In this document: positions 8,170 through 13,530 of the stretch, piece after piece | Numbering within the stretch: position 1 is the stretch's first letter | How the letters are laid out: each line of letters starts with the position of its first letter | Assembly: GCA_027046415.1 (NCBI GenBank) | Contig: JALTYW010000094.1 | Coordinates: 1 to 15,322 of the forward strand | Source of the DNA: Sulfurovum sp. | GTDB taxonomy: Bacteria > Campylobacterota > Campylobacteria > Campylobacterales > Sulfurovaceae | DNA: 15,322 bases | Reading direction: 5' to 3' | The notes under the pieces: model-generated | What the model saw: the letters and a program-made list of their open reading frames with translations, nothing else | Databases searched by the model: none | Told to the model about the DNA's origin: nothing | Translations under genes and position numbers: made by a program

Positions 8170-8201
8170 ATGATGGCCTTGTTAATGAATTTTAGGATAG
8201 T

Positions 8202-8210
8202 ATTATAGCC
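8202..8210 (-). promoter_or_regulatory. -10 promoter of the folD operon
   Basis: Minus strand reads GGC-TATAAT, a consensus -10 hexamer 32 bases before folD, with GC rather than TGC ahead of it. Confidence 0.55.
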
Positions 8211-8234
8211 AAATTAGTTTACGGAGAGTAAGCG

Positions 8235-8576
8235 ATGCTCAAATATATACTTTTTATACTGCCGCTGCTTCTCGGCGCTGAAGAAGATTTTATCTCCCAC
8301 TATGAGTATGGACAGATGCTTTACAACAATCCGCGAGGTGTCAGCTGTGCACAGTGTCATGGCAAAAGCGGCGAGGGGAAGATCATCGTAAGCTACCGAG
8401 ATGAGCATGGAAAAGCATCACTGAAAGGACCGGATATACGGCATAAGAGCTTTGAAGAGATGAAAAAGAGCCTCAACAGTTACCATCCTGTCATGCCGCA
8501 CTACTATTTGACAGATGAAGAGATCAAGACGATCTATGACTATATTCAAAAGAGAAATAACGGCACGTCACAATAG
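8235..8576 (+). CDS. Small periplasmic mono-haem cytochrome c
   Basis: 113 aa. A short hydrophobic signal peptide (residues 1-15, likely cut after LLLGA) directs it to the periplasm. One haem site, CAQCH (C38, C41, H42), followed by GKSGEGK. The likely second axial ligand is M87 in HPVMPHYYLTDEE, followed by the closing helix ending IYDYIQ. This is the normal class I order, haem site first and Met loop second. It would act as a soluble electron carrier or as part of a respiratory complex; the partner cannot be read from the neighbours. GGAG lies eight bases before the start. The next gene has its own promoter, so co-transcription is possible but not required. Confidence 0.9.
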   Translation: MLKYILFILPLLLGAEEDFISHYEYGQMLYNNPRGVSCAQCHGKSGEGKIIVSYRDEHGKASLKGPDIRHKSFEEMKKSLNSYHPVMPHYYLTDEEIKTIYDYIQKRNNGTSQ

Positions 8577-8580
8577 TCTA

Positions 8581-8589
8581 TGCTATACT
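8581..8589 (+). promoter_or_regulatory. Extended -10 promoter of the DUF4139-type gene
   Basis: TGC-TATACT begins 4 bases after the cytochrome stop and 36 bases before the preferred start at 8617. Confidence 0.6.
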
Positions 8590-8616
8590 GACACAATATT
8601 GTTTTAGGAGAATATG

Positions 8617-10011
8617 ATGAAAAAAACAAGTATTGCTTTGTTGGCTATGGCTGCTGTTGTATCTGCATCGTCATCTACCCTTTCAGTCTATCAGGACAGA
8701 AGTATCTACAGCTATCTTCCCGCATCTGAGTTTATCGGACTTACCAAAAACATTACAGCAAAGTGCGAGGGAGCATCCGTACCCTTGCGGGTGATGCAGA
8801 CGTGTCCACCCTCCCAACGCCTCTGCAGTGATCTCTATACAAAGATAGAAACTGTCAAAACAAAGGTACAGCAAAACAGGCTCAACAGTGAAATACTTGA
8901 AAAGCTCATTAGCCTTCCAAAACCGGACAGTCTTGATGCCAAAAAAGCCATCGCTGCGGCAAAGGCTGTTGCAAAAGAGCAGACAAAACTCATAGTAGAG
9001 AAAGAGAAGGCTACACAGCGCCTCAAACAGCTTAAAGCCGATCTCTCCCGACAGGCACGCGCATCACACCCTTTAGGACTCAAAAAAAACTGCAAGGGTA
9101 TGCTCACGCTTGAAATCCCTTACGGCTATATCTCGTTCGAGACCGAATATACGGCAACACTGCTATCAGAGAGCCAAATCGAAGTAAAACAGAACCTCTC
9201 TATACGTAATCGCAGCGGTATCGATATAGAAGCAGAGCAGGCAACCTTTTTTCATCGTCCCTCTATGCAATACCTTCGTCCGGTACACTTTAGCCCCTGG
9301 GTCGTCAGAGAACGGCAGCCGTTCCCAGAAAGAGGTATGCTGAAAAAGACAATGGTTGCCGACGATATGGCAGCAGCCTCTGCACCGGCAGTAACCGTAC
9401 AGGCTCATTATGAAAAGAGCAGGGAGTATACGGTTAAGGATCTGAATCTGCCTTCGGACGGACTTAGGAAAAAAGTACCTGTAATGCAGTGGAACGTGGT
9501 TGCCAAATGTCAAACGGAACTCCATGCCTACCGAAATCCGCATGCATATAAAGTCTGTACCTTTACACCAAAATTCCAGATAGAACGAAACCTCTGGAGG
9601 GTCTACCAAGACGGAGCGATCATCAATGAAAAGGCTTCAGGCGAGTATGACGATGGCATATACAAACTCTATATCAGCAATGATCAGGATATTGATGTAC
9701 AGAGGAAGCCGATAGTAGATAAGGAAAAAGAAAGCGGTATTTTTGGCGGTACCATCAAGAAAAAAGACGGTTTTGAACTGACCATCACCAATAAGTCCGA
9801 TCAGTCCAAAAAGATGCTTGTCACTGAACGTATTCCAACCTCTGCTACAGACAAGATAGCGGTACGTCTGCTTTCTGTGAGTGGAAACAGCTACAAATTA
9901 CTCAAAGAGGGGAAACTGGAAATGGAGGTCACACTGCCGCCAAAATCGAAAAAACATATAGAGGTACTGTTTGAAATATCTTACGATAAAGATATTAAAG
10001 TGATGTATTGA
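8617..10011 (+). CDS. Secreted DUF4139-type protein with N-terminal coiled coil
   Basis: 464 aa, predicted secreted. A signal peptide (MKKTSIALLAMAAVVSA) is followed by a short beta region (about 22-65), a Lys/Glu-rich coiled coil (about 73-148), a beta region opening LTLEIPYGYISFETEY, and a C-terminal beta sandwich with LTITNKSDQSKKMLVTERIP and EVLFEISYDKDIKV. This order (beta start, coiled coil, then beta domains ending in a conserved turn) is that of the DUF4140/DUF4139 mucoidy-type proteins, whose molecular function is not known. Four Cys in the N-terminal third and two in the middle could form disulfides outside the cytoplasm. Two adjacent ATGs exist; I chose 8617 because AGGAG (8606-8610) is then six bases away, against three for 8614. 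Single gene, convergent with cspA. Confidence 0.78.
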   Translation: MKKTSIALLAMAAVVSASSSTLSVYQDRSIYSYLPASEFIGLTKNITAKCEGASVPLRVMQTCPPSQRLCSDLYTKIETVKTKVQQNRLNSEILEKLISLPKPDSLDAKKAIAAAKAVAKEQTKLIVEKEKATQRLKQLKADLSRQARASHPLGLKKNCKGMLTLEIPYGYISFETEYTATLLSESQIEVKQNLSIRNRSGIDIEAEQATFFHRPSMQYLRPVHFSPWVVRERQPFPERGMLKKTMVADDMAAASAPAVTVQAHYEKSREYTVKDLNLPSDGLRKKVPVMQWNVVAKCQTELHAYRNPHAYKVCTFTPKFQIERNLWRVYQDGAIINEKASGEYDDGIYKLYISNDQDIDVQRKPIVDKEKESGIFGGTIKKKDGFELTITNKSDQSKKMLVTERIPTSATDKIAVRLLSVSGNSYKLLKEGKLEMEVTLPPKSKKHIEVLFEISYDKDIKVMY

Positions 10012-10057
10012 TTAAGTGATTAGTGGAGAGTCATAGAAATGTGGGGGATTTAAAGTT

Positions 10058-10073
10058 CCCGGCAGGTGCCGGG
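10058..10073. terminator. GC-rich hairpin between convergent DUF4139-type gene and cspA
   Basis: CCCGGC-AGGT-GCCGGG, a perfect 6-bp GC stem with a 4-base loop, in the 70-base gap between convergent genes. Suited to stop both transcripts. The tract after it is not a clean T-run on either strand, so rho-independent termination is likely but not certain. Confidence 0.5.
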
Positions 10074-10081
10074 GAGAGGGA

Positions 10082-10300
10082 TTATACAGCTGTGACGTTT
10101 TCAGCCTGTGGGCCTTTTTGTCCTTCACCGATCTCGAATGTTACTGCTTGACCTTCTGCAAGTGTTACACGACCACCCTCAGGGTTGTTTACTTGACGAA
10201 AATGTACAAATACATCGCTTCCGCCGTTTTCCTGTTGAATAAATCCGTAACCTTTTTCATCGTTGAACCATTTTACTGTTCCGTTTACTAATTCTGCCAT
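10082..10300 (-). CDS. cspA: Cold shock protein, CspA family
   Basis: Small single-stranded nucleic acid binding protein of 72 aa that melts RNA secondary structure and is often induced by cold. The two RNA-binding motifs are visible: KGYGFI (RNP1, 16-21) and VFVHF (RNP2, 30-34), preceded by GTVKWFN. Full length, no oddities. AAAGG (10308-10312) precedes the start by seven bases and is embedded in a possible small hairpin. The leader is about 120 bases from the predicted -10 box at 10428-10436 and has two further potential hairpins, which fits post-transcriptional control by temperature. Monocistronic. Confidence 0.95.
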   Translation of the reverse strand: MAELVNGTVKWFNDEKGYGFIQQENGGSDVFVHFRQVNNPEGGRVTLAEGQAVTFEIGEGQKGPQAENVTAV

Positions 10301-10427
10301 TGTTATACCTTTGGTAATTTAAATTTGTGAAAACATTTAAATAGAGAGTCTTTCGGGGGTCTTGCAGGGTTTTTACACACACATAACACTCAAAAGATGA
10401 ACTCGATCCTCATCTTTCATCAGGTCT
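10301..10427 (-). promoter_or_regulatory. Long structured 5' leader of cspA
   Basis: If transcription starts about 7 bases after the -10 box, the leader is roughly 120 nt. It has an 8-bp perfect stem near its 5' end (10393-10400 with 10410-10417, loop 9), an AT-only 8-bp stem from two copies of ATTTAAAT (10317-10324 and 10335-10342, loop 10) and a 4-bp stem UACC-AAA-GGUA that contains the ribosome site. Long leaders of this kind are typical of cold-shock genes and can act as thermosensors. Confidence 0.45.
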
Positions 10428-10436
10428 ATTGTAGCT
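10428..10436 (-). promoter_or_regulatory. -10 promoter of cspA
   Basis: Minus strand reads AGC-TACAAT, close to the TGC-TACAAT of apt, 128 bases before the cspA start. Confidence 0.4.
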
Positions 10437-10495
10437 GTTTTTCCAATACTCCAGCTTAGTTTTTGAAAAAAAGCGCAAAAAGATGTCGTTTTGGA

Positions 10496-11104
10496 CTACA
10501 ATAGGGGTCTCATGCGCGGCATAAGTCTCACAAGAGGGTAAAACTGTACCTTGAAAATATCCCATTTTGAATGGATCGCTTCATCTGTATGGTGCAGTAC
10601 AACAAGGTGTTTTACAGTAGGAAGGTCTACATTTGGATCGAAACTCTTTACGATCTTTTTGAACTGGGTATCATTCATACCGTAGAGAAACTTCATAGTA
10701 AAGATACCGTCTTTCTGAGCGATAAGATTCAACACCCCTGTGGGAAGGCTCAACCGGTATGCATAGAGGTTGCCTGCAGCCAGCACCAATTGTGTGCTTC
10801 GTGGTTCGAATATAACATCGATGGTTCTCTCCAGTGTATGTTTGAATTCGTACTGAGAATCGATGTCGGCCTCTTCATAGACAATCAAATTGCCACTATC
10901 TGTTTTGAGAATCGTCTGTGTCAGATAGAGAGAGGAGAAACTTTTATGCCTTTTTGTATCCGTTTTTGCATCTATCGCCACTGAGCGCTCTGCCGTCTTC
11001 AGTACGATCGATTTATTGTTGTGAACAATACTGCCTTGTGGAATACATGCCGTCATAACAAAAAGTGCAGTAACGAACAGTAAAAAGCGTTTTCCTCTAT
11101 GCAT
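10496..11104 (-). CDS. Predicted lipoprotein, unknown function
   Basis: 202 aa. The N-terminus MHRGKRFLLFVTALFVMTAC is a clear lipoprotein signal: basic start, hydrophobic core, lipobox with Cys at 20. The mature part looks like a mixed alpha/beta domain without Cys; it has YLTQTILKTDSGNLIVYEEA (about 60-79), a strand-rich centre, and a basic C-terminus RLMPRMRPLL. I recognise no family. Its ATG overlaps the TGA of the coiled-coil gene by one base (TGATG, 11102-11106), so translation is coupled and the two probably work together in the same compartment or process. cspA follows on the same strand but after a 195-base gap with its own promoter. Confidence 0.8.
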   Translation of the reverse strand: MHRGKRFLLFVTALFVMTACIPQGSIVHNNKSIVLKTAERSVAIDAKTDTKRHKSFSSLYLTQTILKTDSGNLIVYEEADIDSQYEFKHTLERTIDVIFEPRSTQLVLAAGNLYAYRLSLPTGVLNLIAQKDGIFTMKFLYGMNDTQFKKIVKSFDPNVDLPTVKHLVVLHHTDEAIHSKWDIFKVQFYPLVRLMPRMRPLL

Positions 11105-11568
11105 CAGAGCAACTCACTCAGTCGCATCATGATGGTATTGAGCTCATGTACTGCTTTGTCTGCAAGCCGTGTCGCTTCAATCTGTGACTGGCTATAGAGG
11201 CGGGAGAAGGATTTTCTTTTCTCCTCCCAAAACGATTCTGTCTCCAGCTTCAACAGGTGGGCTTTGAGCGCCAGCAGATCCAGCTCTTCCTGCCCTTTTT
11301 GGGCAGTATGTGAGAGAAAGGTATCCAGATCGTCTTTTATCTCTTCCATTTTCTCTTTTGCTTCCATCATCATGAGATGGGATTGCAGTTGCGTTTCATC
11401 TTCGGCTTTCTTTAGTGTCTCTTCGATACCGGAGATATACGTTTTTAGTGCTTTACTATACTCTTTTGCTTCTTCTGTAAGCGATGCATACCGTTCCTCT
11501 ATGGCTTTGGAAATCTTGTCAAGCTCTTCTCTGGATGACTGGATGTATTTTTGAAGATCTTCTTTCAC
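11104..11568 (-). CDS. Coiled-coil protein of unknown function, GTG start
   Basis: 154 aa, almost entirely charged helix with heptad-like spacing from about residue 5 to 150, many Glu, Lys and Leu, no Cys, no signal peptide and no membrane segment. Likely a cytosolic rod or bundle; no family recognised. I chose GTG at 11568 because AAGGA then lies six bases upstream, the spacing seen at pepA, the permease, the thioredoxin and the DUF302 gene; a GTG at 11574 would sit directly against the ribosome site. A consensus extended -10 box at 11588-11596 gives a leader of only about 13 bases. Coupled by a one-base overlap to the lipoprotein gene that follows. Confidence 0.78.
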   Translation of the reverse strand: MKEDLQKYIQSSREELDKISKAIEERYASLTEEAKEYSKALKTYISGIEETLKKAEDETQLQSHLMMMEAKEKMEEIKDDLDTFLSHTAQKGQEELDLLALKAHLLKLETESFWEEKRKSFSRLYSQSQIEATRLADKAVHELNTIMMRLSELL

Positions 11569-11587
11569 AATCACTCCTTTTTTACAA

Positions 11588-11596
11588 ATTATAGCA
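11588..11596 (-). promoter_or_regulatory. Extended -10 promoter of the coiled-coil/lipoprotein operon
   Basis: Minus strand reads TGC-TATAAT, identical to the trpB box, 20 bases before the GTG start and immediately after the stop of the upstream cytochrome gene. Confidence 0.6.
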
Positions 11597-11600
11597 TTTT

Positions 11601-12041
11601 TTAGAATCCTTGCATTCCAAGTAGGGGTCTTTGTGTCAGATCGGGGTAGGTTCCGCCGGCTCCTTTGCCGTCATTACCGTGACATCCGGCACAATTGCTT
11701 TGGTAAAGAAGTGAAGCCTCTTTAGGGTAGGGACACCCTTCACCTGTAAGAGAAAGAACATAGCATGCCACTTTTGGAGCATCATTCAATGAGACATATC
11801 CGCCCTCCATACGCTCTTCATCTTTAAACTTAAGCCGTTCAGATCCATGATTGATAACATACACAATATAGGATTTTGGATCACGGAAGTGGTGAAGTGT
11901 ATTTTTCTTTTCGAATGTAGCTTTCTGGACAATATTACGGTGATTCTTGCTCTTCTTGGAAATATCCTTAAAGTAGGCATTGTAGAGTGCATATAAAAGA
12001 ACGGTAATGATTGAGAGATAGACCGGGAAGTATTTTTTCAC
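11601..12041 (-). CDS. Membrane-anchored c-type cytochrome with permuted domain order
   Basis: 146 aa, GTG start. One N-terminal hydrophobic segment (about 4-22) anchors it, with the rest in the periplasm. A single haem site, CAGCH (C117, C120, H121), followed by GNDGKGAGGTYPDLT, lies only 25 residues from the C-terminus. In class I cytochromes a helix and Met loop should follow it. Here what looks like that part comes first: INHGSERL (63-70), M78 in ERMEGGYVSLNDAP and a helix ending CYVLSL. This suggests a circularly permuted domain or one completed by a partner. M143 near the end is a less likely ligand. The start has no good ribosome site, and no other start is available until M78. Follows the DUF302 gene on the same strand after a hairpin. 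Confidence 0.82.
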   Translation of the reverse strand: MKKYFPVYLSIITVLLYALYNAYFKDISKKSKNHRNIVQKATFEKKNTLHHFRDPKSYIVYVINHGSERLKFKDEERMEGGYVSLNDAPKVACYVLSLTGEGCPYPKEASLLYQSNCAGCHGNDGKGAGGTYPDLTQRPLLGMQGF

Positions 12042-12070
12042 TATGTGATATAGAAGTGTGTTAATGTGTC

Positions 12071-12101
12071 AGACCAAAAAACGCATGGCGTTTCTTGGTT
12101 T
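12071..12101 (-). terminator. Hairpin after the DUF302 gene
   Basis: ACCAAAAAACGC-atg-GCGTTTCTTGGT, 12 positions with one mismatch (12073-12099), extendable by two weaker pairs. It begins 8 bases after the DUF302 stop. No T-run follows on the minus strand, so it may only partly terminate and let some transcription reach the cytochrome gene. Confidence 0.5.
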
Positions 12102-12108
12102 CAGAAGA

Positions 12109-12720
12109 TTATTCGTCTTCGCCTTTGGCAGCTTTTTCGATCATCTCGTACATACCGCTTCTAACTTCGTTTGCCAGTTCAAGCAGCTCTTTAGGCAGTG
12201 GCTTACCACCGTTGATCATCAGCTCCATGCTCATAGTATAGATGTAGATATCGCCGTTATCATCTTCTACAAATCCGATTCTACAAGGCATAAATCCGAT
12301 GAAGTATGGAGAGTAGTTAAGGAATTTGTCTGCGATTGTCGGTGAACAGTAAGAACGGATGTGTGTCAGTTTTCCACCGTCTTTGAAGAGTTTTCCGCCT
12401 CTTGGCATGGTTTTGTTGTCAACCATTGCAAGACCGTGCTCGCTCGCAACTTCATCAGCGATCTCCAGTGCATTTTCAAATGCTTCCTGCTTGGTCATAC
12501 CTTCAGGAATTTCCATTTTGACTCGGCGTACCATACCTTTAGCCGGATCACCGGTAGCAAGTACTTTGTCGAACATCTTCATGTATTCAGGCATAGCCTG
12601 TGAATCAAGTGATGCAACCTGTCCCATACGTGAACCAAGATCAAACTTCACGAACGCAAAAATAAAGCCGATAACGACAATTGCGCCGATGAAAGCGAGC
12701 AAACCTTTGATGAATTTCAT
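12109..12720 (-). CDS. DUF302 domain protein with N-terminal membrane anchor
   Basis: 203 aa. A hydrophobic segment (about 7-24) anchors it, leaving a soluble domain of about 175 residues, probably periplasmic. The core SYCSPTIADKFLNYSPYF then GFMPCRIGFVEDDNGDIYI (about 123-160) resembles the DUF302 fold, where a Cys-containing helix is followed by a P-C-R-I strand and an acidic turn. C125 and C146 are the only two Cys and could be functional. DUF302 proteins are common in sulfur- and metal-oxidising bacteria, but their biochemical role is not settled. AAGGA lies six bases before the start. A -10 box at 12781-12789 and an 11-bp direct repeat upstream of it suggest regulated expression. Confidence 0.8.
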   Translation of the reverse strand: MKFIKGLLAFIGAIVVIGFIFAFVKFDLGSRMGQVASLDSQAMPEYMKMFDKVLATGDPAKGMVRRVKMEIPEGMTKQEAFENALEIADEVASEHGLAMVDNKTMPRGGKLFKDGGKLTHIRSYCSPTIADKFLNYSPYFIGFMPCRIGFVEDDNGDIYIYTMSMELMINGGKPLPKELLELANEVRSGMYEMIEKAAKGEDE

Positions 12721-12780
12721 TGTGTATCCTTTTAAGATTGTTGTCTGTCAAAATAGTACATAACTATTTCAAGGTGGAGA

Positions 12781-12789
12781 ATTATAAAC
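12781..12789 (-). promoter_or_regulatory. -10 promoter of the DUF302 gene
   Basis: Minus strand reads GTT-TATAAT, 61 bases before the start; predicted transcription start near 12774. Confidence 0.45.
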
Positions 12790-12811
12790 CTTTTAATTTA
12801 AAAAAAGGGTA

Positions 12812-12843
12812 TATTGAGAGAATAAAGTGTTTTATTGAGAGAA
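12812..12843. repeat. 11-bp direct repeat, possible activator site
   Basis: TATTGAGAGAA occurs at 12812-12822 and 12833-12843, exact copies with a 21-bp period, which is two helical turns. Relative to the predicted DUF302 transcription start they lie at about -40 and -60, positions where dimeric activators such as OmpR-type response regulators bind. Confidence 0.4.
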
Positions 12844-12881
12844 ATATATCTTTCTGATATGAAAGTTATAATATTCTAATA

Positions 12882-12977
12882 TCATATTACATACATCAAA
12901 ATAGCAAGAAACTGTAAAATAGAACCCGCCATGACAAACAGGTGCCAGATGGTATGAAAATGGGTTACATTGTCCTT
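12882..12977 (-). pseudogene. Out-of-frame C-terminal part of the hemolysin III gene
   Basis: Skipping one base (12978) after codon 183 of the upstream frame restores 31 more codons ending in TGA at 12882-12884. They read KDNVTHFHTIWHLFVMAG and then a hydrophobic end, LQFLAILMYVI. This is the conserved C-terminus of the hemolysin III/PAQR family, including the metal-binding H-x3-H (HTIWH) and the last membrane helix. Joined with the 183-codon part it gives 214 aa, the normal length. The match is too specific to be chance. Confidence 0.85.
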
Positions 12978-13527
12978 AATTATAGAAAAAGACACCGCCG
13001 CTGTACGCAAGCCCTCCGGCAATAATCAGCCAAAATCCGGGTAATGCTATCTGTGCTTTGAATGTATTAAAATCGATCACAATAAGCCACCCCATCACAA
13101 GGTAGGCAATGAGTGAAAGAAGTTCGAAACGGTTGGGATAGAGAAATTTTAGAGCCACCCCAACCACAGCGATTGTCCACTCTGTCGCAAAGATGATCCA
13201 GCCGCTGACTCCACCAATGGTAATCAGTGCTATTGGTGTATAGGTACCGGCAATAAGAATATAGATCGCGGCATGGTCAAATTTTTGAAAGAGTGATTTG
13301 GCTTTGGTGTGCGTTACGGCATGATAGAGCGTGGAACTGCCGTACAGTATAATAAGCGATATACCATAGACAATAGCACAGGCAAGATGCAAGGCATCGT
13401 GTCCATGTATTAGAGTGAAAGCGACAAGCAGTACCAGTGCAGCGATGCTCAGTGCGATCCCGATACCATGGGTAACCGCATGCCAAATCTCTTCAATAAA
13501 GGAAAAGTCATTGACCTGATTGGACAT
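12976..13527 (-). CDS. Hemolysin III family (PAQR-like) membrane protein, frameshifted before its end
   Basis: 183 aa before a premature TAA; six of the usual seven membrane helices. Family motifs are intact: EEIWHAVTHGIG (12-23), S65-x3-H69 in SSTLYHA and D84/H85 in KFDHAAIYILIAGTYTP. The frame breaks after GGLAYSGGVFFYN. The missing H-x3-H and last helix continue in the next frame down to 12882, so the intact gene would be 12882-13527 with 214 aa. Without that part two of the expected zinc-binding His are lost. It follows nadE by 3 bases, with GGAG six bases before the ATG, so the two genes are coupled. The family is named after Bacillus cereus hemolysin III, but most members are thought to be membrane hydrolases or channels and need not be hemolytic. 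The break could be a real mutation, a sequencing error or, less likely, recoding. Confidence 0.85.
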   Translation of the reverse strand: MSNQVNDFSFIEEIWHAVTHGIGIALSIAALVLLVAFTLIHGHDALHLACAIVYGISLIILYGSSTLYHAVTHTKAKSLFQKFDHAAIYILIAGTYTPIALITIGGVSGWIIFATEWTIAVVGVALKFLYPNRFELLSLIAYLVMGWLIVIDFNTFKAQIALPGFWLIIAGGLAYSGGVFFYN

Positions 13528-13530
13528 GCT

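Noticed and set aside
10441..10495. A possible terminator after the lipoprotein gene: CAAAA/TTTTG stem followed by CGC and a run of seven T on the minus strand.
   Set aside because: The 5-bp AT-rich stem is too weak to call, although the T-run is suggestive; left out of the feature list.
12058..12763. Several long open frames on the plus strand opposite the DUF302 gene, and similar frames opposite trpB, nadE and folD.
   Set aside because: They mirror genes with strong family motifs on the minus strand, lack ribosome sites and contain no recognisable domains.
12845..12890. AT-rich partial inverted repeats (GATAT ... ATATC) just after the restored hemolysin III end.
   Set aside because: Short stem with a loop of more than 20 bases; base composition alone explains it.
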